In this document: piece after piece, positions 54,945-64,000 of the stretch | Numbering within the stretch: the first letter of the stretch is position 1 | Layout: the number at the start of each line of letters is the position of its first letter | Assembly (NCBI RefSeq): GCF_003970865.1 | Contig: NZ_RXLZ01000002.1 | Coordinates: 62,001-126,000, forward strand | Source: Stenotrophomonas maltophilia | GTDB taxonomy: Bacteria > Pseudomonadota > Gammaproteobacteria > Xanthomonadales > Xanthomonadaceae | Length of the DNA: 64,000 nucleotides | Direction: 5' to 3' | Position numbers and translations under genes: made by a program | Notes under the pieces: generated by a model | Databases searched by the model: none | Seen by the model: only the letters and a program-made list of their open reading frames with translations | Told to the model about the DNA's origin: nothing

Positions 54945-57900
54945 TTACGCGCCGTGGGCAGCCAGCTGGCCCAGGCGCTGGACTGCCACCGAGACGGTCG
55001 GGTAGTCCAACGTCTTCTGCTCGGCCAGCTCAGCCAGCATCGCCAGGGTGAAGCGCAGGCTGCTGTCGTCACGACCGATCCACGCGGCCACCTTGGCTTC
55101 AGCGGTGCTGCCCTTGGTGCCCAGTGCCTGGCCGGCCAGGCTGCGGTGGTGCGCCGCCAGTTCGTCGCGCAGCACGCCACGTGCCACCGCGTGCCAACGG
55201 CCGTTGACCTCCAGCGCGTCGATCTGCTCGAACAGCCACGGCAGCTGCAACGCGTCGCCCAGGCGGAAGTGGATCTTGGACACGTCCACCGGCTTCAGCT
55301 TGCGGGTACGGGCCAGTTCGATGATGTCGAACGCCGGCTCCAGGAAGTGCAGTTCGGCCAGCTGCTGTGCCAGTGCCGACGGCAGGCCCTTTTCCTTCCA
55401 CTCGGCCACCAGGGCTTCGTAGGTCGGACGCTGCGAATCCGGCAGCACACCCGAAGCAACACGGATGTCGTTGAACGGACCCTGATAGCGGTTGACCGCC
55501 TCGGTGATGCCCGGCATCGGGCCCGGGCGCGACAGCAGCCAGCGCACGAACGAGCGCTGCAGCTTCCAGATCACTTCCAGCGCGTCGATCTGCACCGACT
55601 CCGGCAAGGTGCCGTCGAGGGCGTCGATCTGTGCCCACAGCGCGCGTGCATCCAGCGTTTCGCGGCTGATGGTGTACGCCTTGGCGACCTCGGCGATGGA
55701 ACGGCCGGTGTCTTCCTGCATGCGCATCAGGAAGGTGGCGCCCATGCGGTTGATGGTCTGGTTGGTCACGGCCGTGGCGATGATTTCGCGCTTCAGGCGG
55801 TGACGCTCCATCGCGTCGGCGTACTTCTTCTGCAGCGGGGTCGGGAAGTAGCGCTGCAGTTCCTTGGACAGGTACGGATCTTCCGGGATGTCCGAATCCA
55901 GCAGCTGGGCGAACGCCACCAGCTTGGAATAGGACAGCAGCACCGACAGTTCCGGACGGGTCAGGCCCTGGCCGCGCGCCTTGCGCTGGGACAGCTCGGC
56001 GTCGGACGGCAGGAATTCGATCTGGCGATCGAGCAGGCCCTGCTGTTCCAGGGTACGGATGAAGTGCTGCTTGGAACCCAGGCGCTTGACCGCCATCCGC
56101 TCCATCAGGCTCAGGGCCTGGTTCTGGCGGTAGTTGTCGTTGAGCACCAGCGCGGCGACTTCGTCGGTCATCGACGCCAGCAGCTTGTTGCGCTGCTCGA
56201 CGGTCAGCTTCTTGGCCCGCACCACATCGTTGAGCAGGATCTTGATGTTGACTTCATGGTCGGAGGTGTCGACACCTGCCGAGTTGTCGATGAAGTCGGT
56301 GTTGAGCAGCACGCCGGCCTGGGCGGCTTCGATGCGGCCCAGCTGGGTCATGCCCAGGTTGCCGCCCTCGCCCACCACCTTGCAGCGCAGCTCGCCACCA
56401 TTCACGCGCAGCGCGTTGTTGGCGCGGTCGCCGACATCGCTGTGCTGCTCGCTGGCGGCCTTGACGTAGGTACCGATGCCGCCGTTCCACAGCAGGTCGA
56501 CCGGTGCCTTCAGGATCGCGCTCATCAGATCATTCGGCGACAGCGCCTTGACGCTCTCGTCCAGGCCCAGCACTTCACGCACCTGCGGGGTGATCTCGAT
56601 CGACTTCAGGCTGCGCGGGTACACGCCGCCGCCCTTGCTGATCAGCTTGGCATCGTAGTCCGCCCAGCTCGAACGCGGCACGGTGAACAGGCGCTCACGT
56701 TCGACGAACGTGGTGGCCGCATCCGGGTTCGGGTCCAGGAAGATGTGGCGGTGGTCGAATGCAGCGACCAGGCGGATGTGGCGCGACAGCAGCATGCCGT
56801 TGCCGAACACGTCGCCGGACATGTCGCCGACGCCGACGGCGGTGAAGTCCTGGCTCTGGCTGTCACGGCCCAGCGCACGGAAGTGGCGCTTGACCGACTC
56901 CCACGCACCGCGTGCGGTGATGCCCATGCCCTTGTGGTCGTAACCGACCGAACCACCGGAGGCGAATGCATCGCCCATCCAGAAGCCGTGCGCGATGGCC
57001 AGGCCGTTGGCGATGTCGGAGAAGGTCGCGGTGCCCTTGTCGGCGGCCACCACCAGGTACGGATCGTCCATGTCGTGACGCACGACATCCACCGGCGGCA
57101 CGATCTTGTTGTTGACGATGTTGTCGGTGATGTCCAGCAGGCCCTGGATGAACAGCTTGTAGCAGGCCACGCCGTTGGCGAAGATCGCATCGCGATCGCC
57201 GTTCACCGGCGGGGTCTTGGCGAAGAAGCCGCCCTTCGCGCCGACCGGCACGATGACGGTGTTCTTGACCATCTGCGCCTTGACCAGGCCCAGCACTTCG
57301 GTACGGAAGTCTTCGCGACGATCCGACCAGCGCAGGCCACCACGGGCGACCGCGCCGAAGCGCAGGTGGGTACCTTCCACGCGCGGGCCGTAGACGAAGA
57401 TTTCGCGGTACGGGCGCGGCTTCGGCAGGTCCGGCACCAGTGCCGAATCGAACTTGAAGCTGATGACATGGCCGTGCTGGCCGTTGGCATCGGTCTGGTA
57501 GTAGCTGGTACGCAGGGTCGCATCGATCACGCCCATGAACGAGCGCAGGATGCGGTCCTCGTCCAGGCTGGACACGCGGTCCATCAGCTTCAGCAGCGCA
57601 TCGCGCGCGGCCTGCATCTGCGCATCGCGATCCCCCTTGCGGGCGTCGACCACGGTCTTGAGCACCTTCAGGGTGGCCTCGTCACCGGCGGCCAGCACAT
57701 CGAGGTGCGCCTTCAGCTGGGCCTGGCCAGCGACGATGTCTTCCTTGCTTTCGTGGCCGGTGGCCGGATCGAAGCGGGCTTCGAACAGTTCGACCAGCAG
57801 GCGCGCCAGCAGCGGATAGCGGGTGAAGGTGCCTTCCACGTACGCCTGCGAGAACGGCACGCCGGTCTGCAGCAGGTACTTGCAGTAACCACGCAGCATG

Positions 57901-59921
57901 GCGACCTGGCGCCAGTGCAGGCCGGCAGCCAGCACCAGGCGGTTGAAGCCATCGTTCTCGGCATCGCCGTGCCAGACGCGGGCGAAGGTCTCGCCGAAGG
58001 CTTCGTCGACGCTGGCGGCATCGATCGCGCCGGCGGTCGATTCGACCTCGAAGTCCTGCACATACACCGGGGCGTTGTCGACCGACAGGCGGTACGGACG
58101 CTCGGCGATCACGCGCAGGCCCATGTTTTCCATCATCGGCAGCGCGTCCGACAGCGGAATGTCGTCCAGCTGGCGGTACAGCTTCAGGCGCAGGCCATCG
58201 CCGCTTTCGCGCGGCACGGCCTGCAGGCTCAGGCGCAGGTCGTCCGGACCGGTCAGGGCATCAAGCTGGCTGACATCGTTGGCGGCAACAGCGGTGCTGT
58301 TGTCTTCGATGTAGCCGGCCGGCAGTGCCTTGCCGATGCGGGCAGCGATGCGCAGGCCTTCAGTTTCGCCATGGCGGGTCACCAGCGCTTCACGCAGGTC
58401 GTCCTGCCAGTTGCGCAGCACCTGGGCCAGCTTCTGCTCCAGTTCGGCGGTATCGACGTCGAGCATTTCACCCGGCTTCGGGCGCACGATCAGGTGCACC
58501 TGGGCCAGCGGCGATTCGCCCAGCACCACCGAGCTGTCCACGTACTCGCCGTGCAGCGCGTCCTTCAGCATGGCCTCGATGCGCAGGCGCACGTCGGTGT
58601 TGAAGCGCTCGCGCGGCAGGTAGACCAGCGCGGAGATGAAACGGCTGTACTTGTCGCGGCGCAGGAACAGGCGGCTGCGCACGCGCTCCTGCAGGCCCAG
58701 CACGCCCATGGCGGTGCGGAACAGTTCGTCCTCGCTGGACTGGAACAGTTCTTCGCGCGGCAGGGTTTCCAGGATGTGGCGCAGGGCCTTGCCGCTGTGG
58801 CTGGCCGGGGCCAGGCCCGACTGCTTCATCACGTGCTCGTGGCGCTGGCGCACCAGCGGGATTTCCCACGGGCGACGGTTGTAGGCGCTGGAGGTGAACA
58901 GGCCGAGGAAGCGCTGCTCGCCGATGATCTTGCCCTTGGCGTCGAATTCCAGCACGCCGATGTAGTCCATGTAGCCGGCGCGGTGCACGCGCGAACGGGC
59001 GTTGGTCTTGGTCAGGATCAGCGCGTCCTTCAGGCCGGACGTGGTGTTCAGGCCCTGCGCGGCCAGCGTCTTGACCGGACGGGCGGCGGACTTGTCCTTG
59101 CCGCGCATCAGGCCCAGGCCGGTGTCGTTCAGCGGCGCCAGCACTTCTTCCTTGCCCTGCTTCTCGACGCGGTACTCGCGGTAGCCGAAGAAGGTGAAGT
59201 GGTTGTCGGCGGCCCAGCGCAGGAATTCCTGTGCTTCCTTGCGCGAGGCTGCGTCGACCGGCAGCTGGCGGCTGCCCAGGTCGTCGGCCAGTGCCAGCGC
59301 CTTGTCCTTCATCGGCTGCCAGTCACGCACGATCGCGCGCACTTCATCCAGCGCCTTGTTGATGGCCTGCTCGATGGCCGCCATGGCTTCGGCCGGCTGG
59401 CGGTCGATTTCCAGCAGCATCACCGACTCGGCATCACCCTCGCCGACCTTGACCAGCTTGCCGGCCTTGTCGCGGGTGAAGCGCAGCACCGGGTGGCCCA
59501 GCACGTGGACACCCACGCCCTGTTCGGCCAGCGACATGGTGACGGTGTCGACCAGGAACGGCATGTCGTCGTTGACGATCTGCAGCACAGTGTGGGGCGA
59601 TTCCCAACCGTTGGCCTTCGCGGTCGGATTGAACACGCGGACGTTGGCCTTGCCGGCCTTGCGGGCACGGGCGAATTCCAGCGTCTCAGCCGCGAGAGCG
59701 GCCCACTCTTCAGCGCTGTGGTGCGGGAACTCGTCCGACTCCATGCGCTTGTAGAAGTCAGTGGCGAAGGCCACCGCTTCGGCCTGTGCGGCCGCGGGGT
59801 AACGCTTGCGCAATGCCGTGTACACCGGCTCCAGGGAGAAACCAGCGGTCACTGCGACCTCCGACTCTGCTGGTTTGGTCTTGTTTTTCACGGTCTTGGC
59901 TGCGGTTTTTTGCGGTTTCAT
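54945..59921 (-). CDS. NAD-specific glutamate dehydrogenase, large (180-kDa) type
   Basis: 1658 residues, the size class of the large bacterial NAD-GDH (L-GDH). Converts glutamate to 2-oxoglutarate and ammonia with NAD, mainly for catabolism. The N-terminal ~700 residues form the ACT-like and helical regulatory part; the catalytic core lies around residues 800-1250, with RFGAVARGGLRWSDRREDFR and VGAKGGFFAKTPPVNG, and the Rossmann part includes GVGDMSGDVFGNGML. Start is ATG 59921 (MKPQKTAAKTVKNKTKP). Such enzymes are often regulated by arginine or aspartate; nothing in this sequence fixes that. It is divergent from the tetR-efflux operon. Confidence 0.96.
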   Translation of the reverse strand: MKPQKTAAKTVKNKTKPAESEVAVTAGFSLEPVYTALRKRYPAAAQAEAVAFATDFYKRMESDEFPHHSAEEWAALAAETLEFARARKAGKANVRVFNPTAKANGWESPHTVLQIVNDDMPFLVDTVTMSLAEQGVGVHVLGHPVLRFTRDKAGKLVKVGEGDAESVMLLEIDRQPAEAMAAIEQAINKALDEVRAIVRDWQPMKDKALALADDLGSRQLPVDAASRKEAQEFLRWAADNHFTFFGYREYRVEKQGKEEVLAPLNDTGLGLMRGKDKSAARPVKTLAAQGLNTTSGLKDALILTKTNARSRVHRAGYMDYIGVLEFDAKGKIIGEQRFLGLFTSSAYNRRPWEIPLVRQRHEHVMKQSGLAPASHSGKALRHILETLPREELFQSSEDELFRTAMGVLGLQERVRSRLFLRRDKYSRFISALVYLPRERFNTDVRLRIEAMLKDALHGEYVDSSVVLGESPLAQVHLIVRPKPGEMLDVDTAELEQKLAQVLRNWQDDLREALVTRHGETEGLRIAARIGKALPAGYIEDNSTAVAANDVSQLDALTGPDDLRLSLQAVPRESGDGLRLKLYRQLDDIPLSDALPMMENMGLRVIAERPYRLSVDNAPVYVQDFEVESTAGAIDAASVDEAFGETFARVWHGDAENDGFNRLVLAAGLHWRQVAMLRGYCKYLLQTGVPFSQAYVEGTFTRYPLLARLLVELFEARFDPATGHESKEDIVAGQAQLKAHLDVLAAGDEATLKVLKTVVDARKGDRDAQMQAARDALLKLMDRVSSLDEDRILRSFMGVIDATLRTSYYQTDANGQHGHVISFKFDSALVPDLPKPRPYREIFVYGPRVEGTHLRFGAVARGGLRWSDRREDFRTEVLGLVKAQMVKNTVIVPVGAKGGFFAKTPPVNGDRDAIFANGVACYKLFIQGLLDITDNIVNNKIVPPVDVVRHDMDDPYLVVAADKGTATFSDIANGLAIAHGFWMGDAFASGGSVGYDHKGMGITARGAWESVKRHFRALGRDSQSQDFTAVGVGDMSGDVFGNGMLLSRHIRLVAAFDHRHIFLDPNPDAATTFVERERLFTVPRSSWADYDAKLISKGGGVYPRSLKSIEITPQVREVLGLDESVKALSPNDLMSAILKAPVDLLWNGGIGTYVKAASEQHSDVGDRANNALRVNGGELRCKVVGEGGNLGMTQLGRIEAAQAGVLLNTDFIDNSAGVDTSDHEVNIKILLNDVVRAKKLTVEQRNKLLASMTDEVAALVLNDNYRQNQALSLMERMAVKRLGSKQHFIRTLEQQGLLDRQIEFLPSDAELSQRKARGQGLTRPELSVLLSYSKLVAFAQLLDSDIPEDPYLSKELQRYFPTPLQKKYADAMERHRLKREIIATAVTNQTINRMGATFLMRMQEDTGRSIAEVAKAYTISRETLDARALWAQIDALDGTLPESVQIDALEVIWKLQRSFVRWLLSRPGPMPGITEAVNRYQGPFNDIRVASGVLPDSQRPTYEALVAEWKEKGLPSALAQQLAELHFLEPAFDIIELARTRKLKPVDVSKIHFRLGDALQLPWLFEQIDALEVNGRWHAVARGVLRDELAAHHRSLAGQALGTKGSTAEAKVAAWIGRDDSSLRFTLAMLAELAEQKTLDYPTVSVAVQRLGQLAAHGA

Positions 59922-60151
59922 GGCAGAGCGATGCGCTTGCTCAGTTGGGAAAATGAAATTGTAGCCCTACCGCACGAAAAGGCCTTGCTGCAGGACGGAA
60001 TAACCAGATTCGGGTTTGCTGCGGTTTAGACGCCTATTCAGTTCGCACCGGTATGGTGCTGGCGCCCGCTTCAGCACTGCCGACAGGATCGGCAAAGCGT
60101 GTTACCGGAAGACACACGCGGCGACGCCGATTCGATTCCACAATCCTGAAC

Positions 60152-60167
60152 TGGACGGTATAGTCCA
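60152..60167. promoter_or_regulatory. Candidate operator/promoter of the tetR-RND operon
   Basis: TGGAC-GGTATA-GTCCA is a palindrome with a 6-base spacer. TATAGT (60159-60164) inside it resembles a -10 element whose start point would fall at about 60171, next to the GTG at 60172. If so, the mRNA would be leaderless and the TetR protein could block its own promoter. No strong -35 is seen. Confidence 0.45.
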
Positions 60168-60171
60168 CCGC

Positions 60172-60828
60172 GTGAATCCGGCCTACCTCCCCGTTGCCCT
60201 CGACGCACGCGATGAGCGCGTGTTCGATGCCGTGCGCGAGCTGCTGGCCCAGCAGGGCATGCAGATGAGCATGGATGCGGTGGCCCAGCATGCCGGCTGC
60301 TCCAAGCAGACCCTGTACTCGCGCTACGGCAACAAGCAGGAACTGCTGCGCCGGGTGATGCAGCACCACGTCGGCCACGCCACCGGGGCCATGGTTCGTG
60401 CACTCCGCACTGACGACCTGCGTGCCAGCCTGCTCCAGTTCGCCATCGACTTCCTGGAGCACTTCAACCAACCGCACGTAGGCCAGGCCTGCCGGCTGAT
60501 CGCCGCCGACGCGGCCCAGTTTCCCGAAGAGGCGCGTACGCTGTACCGGCATGGGGCCGGCGCGCTGACGCTTTATCTTGCTGAATGGATTGAAACCGTT
60601 TGCAGGCGTGGCCAGCTCCGGCATGACGACCCGCACTTCATGGCCGAACTGCTGCTGAGCATGATTGCCGGTCAGGATTTCGACAAACAACGTTTCCATA
60701 CCCCCCATCGTGATGACGCGCAGCTGCGTCGGCGCTGGGCAGAGTTCTCCGTCGACAGCTTCCTGCGCGCCTTCGCGCCTCAGCCGTCGGCGGCCCCGTC
60801 TTCAAACCAACCCCGGAGTTCCTCCTGA
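60172..60828 (+). CDS. TetR/AcrR-family regulator of the RND pump
   Basis: 218 residues from a GTG at 60172 (VNPAYLPVALDARDE). The frame is open back to 60016, but that part is rich in Arg/His and has no ribosome site. HTH: FDAVRELLAQQGMQMSMDAVAQHAGCSKQTLYSRYGNKQELL, a clear AcrR-type domain, then a helical ligand-binding domain (RLIAADAAQFPEEARTLY). The TGA overlaps the ATG of the adaptor gene (TGATG), so regulator and pump are one operon, unlike the divergent layout of most RND regulators. It probably represses the operon and responds to pump substrates. Confidence 0.88.
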   Translation: MNPAYLPVALDARDERVFDAVRELLAQQGMQMSMDAVAQHAGCSKQTLYSRYGNKQELLRRVMQHHVGHATGAMVRALRTDDLRASLLQFAIDFLEHFNQPHVGQACRLIAADAAQFPEEARTLYRHGAGALTLYLAEWIETVCRRGQLRHDDPHFMAELLLSMIAGQDFDKQRFHTPHRDDAQLRRRWAEFSVDSFLRAFAPQPSAAPSSNQPRSSS

Positions 60829-62096
60829 TGACCGCCCCACTCCGCACCTTTGCCTTGACGTGCGCCGTTGCTGTCGCGCTGGCTGCCTGCAAGAAGCCGG
60901 AACAGCAGACGCCCCCGCCGCCGGAGGTGGGCGTGATCGACGCCAAGCCGCAGACCCTGCCGCTGCAGCGTGAGCTGGTCGGCCGCCTGTCGCCGTTCCG
61001 CAGCGCCGACGTGCGTGCGCGCGTGCCGGGCGTACTGCTCAAGCGCGTCTACCAGGAAGGCTCGCAGGTCAAGCAGGGCCAGCCCCTGTTCCTGATCGAC
61101 CCGGCGCCGCTGCGTGCCTCGCTCAATGCCTCCGAGGCCCAACTGGCCTCGGCCCGCGCCACCTACGCCAATGCCAAGGTGGCGGCAGACCGCGCACGTT
61201 CGCTGGCACCGCAGCAGTTCGTCTCCAAGTCCGACCTGGACAACGCCGAATCGGCCGAGCGCACCGCGCTGGCCGCGGTCAAGCAGGCCGAAGCGGCGGT
61301 GACATCCTCGCGCATCAGCCTGGGCTATACCGAAGTGACCGCACCGATCAGCGGCGTGGCCAACAAGCAGCAGGTCACCGAGGGCGCACTGGTCGGCCAG
61401 GGCGATGTGACCCTGTTGACCACCGTCGACCAGCTCGACCCGCTGTACGTGAACTTCTCGCTGAGCGTGGACGAACTGACCCAGCTGCGCGCGCAGCAGG
61501 CCAAGGGCGCGCTGGCGCTGTCGGGTGACGGCAAGGCCACGGTCAACGTCAAGCTGGCCGACGGCACCACCTACAGCGAGCCGGGCACGCTGGACTTCTC
61601 TTCGACCACGGTCGACCCGGCCACCGGCGCGGTGTCGCTGCGTGCGCTGCTGCCGAACCCGCAGCAGATCCTGCTGCCGGGTGCCTTCGTCAGCTTCCAG
61701 GCCAACCTGGGCGAGCGCAACAACGCCTACCTGGTGCCGCAGCAGGCGCTGCTGCGTGACACCACCGGCGGCTACGTGATGGTGGTCGGTGCCGACGGCA
61801 AGGTCGTCCGCAAGAACGTGAAGACCGATGGTGCACAGAACGGCAACTGGCTGGTCAGCGATGGCCTGGCCGCCGGTGACAAGGTGATCGTGGCCGGCGT
61901 GCAGAAGGTCAAGGAAGGTGCACCGGCGGTGGCCAAGCCGTGGACCCCGGGGCAGGACGCCAACGGCAAGCCTGCCGCGGGCGGCGCCGCTCCGGCGGGC
62001 GCGGCACCAGCCGCAGGCAAGGCACCGGCCGACGCGGCCAAGCCCGAGCAGGCCGATGCGGCCAAGCCGGCCGCCACCGATTCGAACAAGCAGTAA
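60828..62096 (+). CDS. RND efflux periplasmic adaptor (membrane fusion) lipoprotein
   Basis: 422 residues of the AcrA/MexA family. A lipoprotein signal MTAPLRTFALTCAVAVALAAC with Cys21 in the lipobox LAAC anchors it to the inner membrane. Then the barrel-sandwich hybrid (VRARVPGVLLKRVYQEGSQV), the helical hairpin (NASEAQLASARATYANAKV), the lipoyl and beta-barrel parts (ITAPISGVANKQQV-type block, VDQLDPLYVNFS). The C terminus is a low-complexity Ala/Pro/Lys tail about 70 residues long. In arrangement (tetR, adaptor, pump) it fits S. maltophilia SmeG, but that identification rests on remembered gene order, not on a search. Confidence 0.93.
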   Translation: MTAPLRTFALTCAVAVALAACKKPEQQTPPPPEVGVIDAKPQTLPLQRELVGRLSPFRSADVRARVPGVLLKRVYQEGSQVKQGQPLFLIDPAPLRASLNASEAQLASARATYANAKVAADRARSLAPQQFVSKSDLDNAESAERTALAAVKQAEAAVTSSRISLGYTEVTAPISGVANKQQVTEGALVGQGDVTLLTTVDQLDPLYVNFSLSVDELTQLRAQQAKGALALSGDGKATVNVKLADGTTYSEPGTLDFSSTTVDPATGAVSLRALLPNPQQILLPGAFVSFQANLGERNNAYLVPQQALLRDTTGGYVMVVGADGKVVRKNVKTDGAQNGNWLVSDGLAAGDKVIVAGVQKVKEGAPAVAKPWTPGQDANGKPAAGGAAPAGAAPAAGKAPADAAKPEQADAAKPAATDSNKQ

Positions 62097-62111
62097 CGGG
62101 AACCTTCCGTC

Positions 62112-64000
62112 ATGCCTAAATTTTTCATCGAACATCCAGTCTTCGCCTGGGTGGTTGCGATCCTGATCTCGCTCAGCGGCGTGATCGCGATCCTCAACCT
62201 GGGCGTGGAGTCCTATCCCAACATCGCCCCACCACAGGTCACCGTCTCGGCGACCTACCCGGGCGCCAGCGCCGACACCACGGAAAAATCGGTCACCCAG
62301 GTGATCGAGCAGCAGCTGACCGGTATCGATCATCTGCTGTACTTCAGCTCCTCGTCCGCGTCCAACGGCCGTGCGCAGATCACCCTGACCTTCGAGACCG
62401 GTACCGATCCGGACATCGCCCAGGTGCAGGTGCAGAACAAGGTCTCGCTGGCCACGCCACGACTGCCTTCGGAAGTGACCCAGCAGGGCGTGGTGGTGGC
62501 CAAGGCCAACGCCGGCTTCCTGATGGTGATCGCGCTGCAGTCCGATACGCCGGCCATCAACCGTGATGCCCTGAACGACATCGTCGGTTCGCGCGTGCTC
62601 GACCAGGTCTCGCGTATCCCCGGCGTCGGCAGCACCCAGCAGTTCGGTTCCGAGTACGCCATGAACATCTGGCTCAACCCGGAAAAGATGCAGGGTTACG
62701 GCCTGTCGGCCAGCCAGGTGCTGGCGGCAGTGCGCGCGCAGAACGTGCAGTTCGCCGCCGGTGCGCTGGGTTCGGACCCATCGCCGGAAGGCCAGCACTT
62801 CACCGCCACGGTCTCGGCTGAAGGCCGCTTCAGTTCGCCGCAGGAGTTCGAGAACATCATCCTGCGCGCGAATCCTGACGGCTCGCGGGTGCTGATGAAG
62901 GACATCGCCCGCGTCGCATTCGGCGCCAACAACTACGGCTTCGACACCCAGTACAACGGCAAGCCGACCGGCGCCTTCGCCATCCAGCTGCTGCCGGGCG
63001 CCAACGCCCTGAACGTGGCCGATGCGGTGCGCGCCAAGATGGACGAGCTGCAGCCCAGCTTCCCGTCCGGCGTGACCTGGTTCTCGCCGTACGACAGCAC
63101 CACCTTCGTCAAGATCTCGATCCAGGAAGTGGTCAAGACACTGTTCGAGGCAGTGTTCCTGGTGTTCCTGGTGATGCTGATCTTCCTGCAGAACTTCCGC
63201 GCCACCCTGATCCCGACCCTGGTCATCCCGGTGGCCCTGCTCGGTACCTTCCTGGGCATGTGGATGATCGGCTTCACGATCAACCAGCTGACCCTGTTCG
63301 CGATGGTGCTGGCGATCGGCATCGTGGTCGATGACGCGATCGTGGTGATCGAGAACGTCGAACGTATCATGACCGAGGAGGGCCTGGCGCCGAAACCGGC
63401 CACGCAGAAGGCGATGACCCAGATCACCGGCGCGGTGGTGGCGATCACCGTCGTGCTGGCTGCGGTGTTCATCCCGTCCGCCCTGCAGGGCGGCGCCGCC
63501 GGTGAGATCTACAAGCAGTTCGCGCTGACCATCGCCATCTCGATGGCGTTCTCGGCGTTCCTGGCCCTGGGCTTCACGCCGGCGCTGTGCGCGACCTTCC
63601 TCAAGCCGACGCACAACGACAACCCGAACATCGTCTACCGCACCTTCAACAAGTACTACGACAAGATCAGCCACACCTATGTGGGCCACATCACCTCCGC
63701 GGTGCGCCATGCGCCGCGCTGGATGATTCTGTTCGTGGTGCTTACCGCACTGTGTGGCTTCCTGTTCACCCGCATGCCGGGCAGCTTCCTGCCGGAAGAA
63801 GACCAGGGCTATGCGCTGGCGATCGTGCAGCTGCCGCCGGGCTCGACCAAGGGCCAGACCAACGAGGTGTTCGCGCAGATGCGTGGCATCCTGGAAAAGC
63901 AGGATGGCTATGAAGGCATGCTGCAGGTGGCCGGTTTCAGCTTCGTCGGTTCCGGCGAGAACGTGGGCATGGGCTTCATCCGCCTGAAGCCGTGGGAGGA
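62112..64000 (+). CDS. RND efflux pump inner-membrane transporter, 3' truncated by window edge
   Basis: The first ~630 residues of an AcrB/MexB-family HAE1 pump (about 1050 in full). It starts MPKFFIEHPVFAWVVAILIS, the usual first helix. Pore-domain block SQVLAAVRAQNVQFAAGALG; first TM cluster with proton-relay Asp pair in AIGIVVDDAIVVIENVERI; later FTPALCATFLKP and SFLPEEDQGY. Exports hydrophobic drugs together with the upstream adaptor and an outer-membrane channel not seen here (probably a shared TolC-type protein). The gap to the adaptor is 15 bases. It matches the position expected of SmeH, which I did not verify. Confidence 0.93.
   Translation, partial: MPKFFIEHPVFAWVVAILISLSGVIAILNLGVESYPNIAPPQVTVSATYPGASADTTEKSVTQVIEQQLTGIDHLLYFSSSSASNGRAQITLTFETGTDPDIAQVQVQNKVSLATPRLPSEVTQQGVVVAKANAGFLMVIALQSDTPAINRDALNDIVGSRVLDQVSRIPGVGSTQQFGSEYAMNIWLNPEKMQGYGLSASQVLAAVRAQNVQFAAGALGSDPSPEGQHFTATVSAEGRFSSPQEFENIILRANPDGSRVLMKDIARVAFGANNYGFDTQYNGKPTGAFAIQLLPGANALNVADAVRAKMDELQPSFPSGVTWFSPYDSTTFVKISIQEVVKTLFEAVFLVFLVMLIFLQNFRATLIPTLVIPVALLGTFLGMWMIGFTINQLTLFAMVLAIGIVVDDAIVVIENVERIMTEEGLAPKPATQKAMTQITGAVVAITVVLAAVFIPSALQGGAAGEIYKQFALTIAISMAFSAFLALGFTPALCATFLKPTHNDNPNIVYRTFNKYYDKISHTYVGHITSAVRHAPRWMILFVVLTALCGFLFTRMPGSFLPEEDQGYALAIVQLPPGSTKGQTNEVFAQMRGILEKQDGYEGMLQVAGFSFVGSGENVGMGFIRLKPWE

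Noticed and set aside
54828-60029. 1733-codon plus-strand frame opposite the glutamate dehydrogenase gene
   Set aside because: Antisense shadow of a well-conserved large enzyme; no recognisable domain or ribosome site.
60780-63710. 976-codon minus-strand frame opposite the RND pump genes
   Set aside because: Antisense shadow of two clear efflux genes.

Overview
The window looks like a chromosomal segment of Stenotrophomonas maltophilia or a close relative in the Xanthomonadaceae. DNA is GC-rich throughout. Gene sizes and order match that family (LigA of about 820 residues, smc-zipA near ligA, mtnA beside gyrA). GyrA carries glutamine at position 83, as reported for S. maltophilia. Intergenic spaces are full of GTAG-headed palindromes of the SMAG repeat type. 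There are no rRNA, tRNA, CRISPR, phage or transposase genes. Most of the region is core chromosome with small accessory islands.

Layout. 1-11 kb: mixed envelope and metabolic genes: a truncated serine hydrolase, a TonB-dependent receptor, a TetR/thioesterase divergent pair, a Tat-signal agmatine deiminase divergent from a LysR regulator, a GDSL hydrolase, a secreted metalloprotease-like protein and membrane or secreted unknowns. 11-18 kb: a large S9 peptidase, then the most interesting accessory block. This holds a secreted small protein (14699-15316) followed 12 bases later by a 475-residue protein with an HExxH site and a C-terminal XVIPCD-like domain (15329-16756), which fits an immunity/effector pair of the bacteria-killing type IV secretion system. 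A HipA-like kinase overlapping a DUF3037 gene follows (16827-17982). 18-25 kb: a serine hydrolase, a LysR/quinone-oxidoreductase pair and membrane PQQ glucose dehydrogenase.

24.8-41 kb, mostly minus strand: gyrA, mtnA, a DUF3011 protein, epmA, a GNAT acetyltransferase, ligA, zipA, smc, and the ribosomal operon rpsF-rpsR-rplI. A Tat-signal aminotransferase on the plus strand, flanked by repeats on both sides, separates ligA from zipA. 41-53 kb: CbrC-family and IscA-type genes, then a long plus-strand run: asnS, two small unknowns, a PaiB-like gene, beta-carbonic anhydrase, three kynurenine-pathway enzymes (3-hydroxyanthranilate dioxygenase, kynureninase, kynurenine monooxygenase), exonuclease I, DUF2461, an aldo/keto reductase and DUF2939. 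53-64 kb: 5'-nucleotidase, NAD kinase and the giant NAD-glutamate dehydrogenase on minus; then a TetR-adaptor-RND pump operon on plus, cut by the window end.

Themes. DNA topology, ligation and segregation genes cluster together (gyrA, ligA, zipA, smc). Several genes bear on NAD supply or use (kynurenine enzymes, NAD kinase, NAD-GDH, NAD-dependent ligase), but a functional link is only inference. The best candidates for something undescribed are the putative type IV effector/immunity pair and the HipA-like/DUF3037 pair. The repeats are also notable: two genes take their TAG stop codon from the GTAG head of a palindrome.
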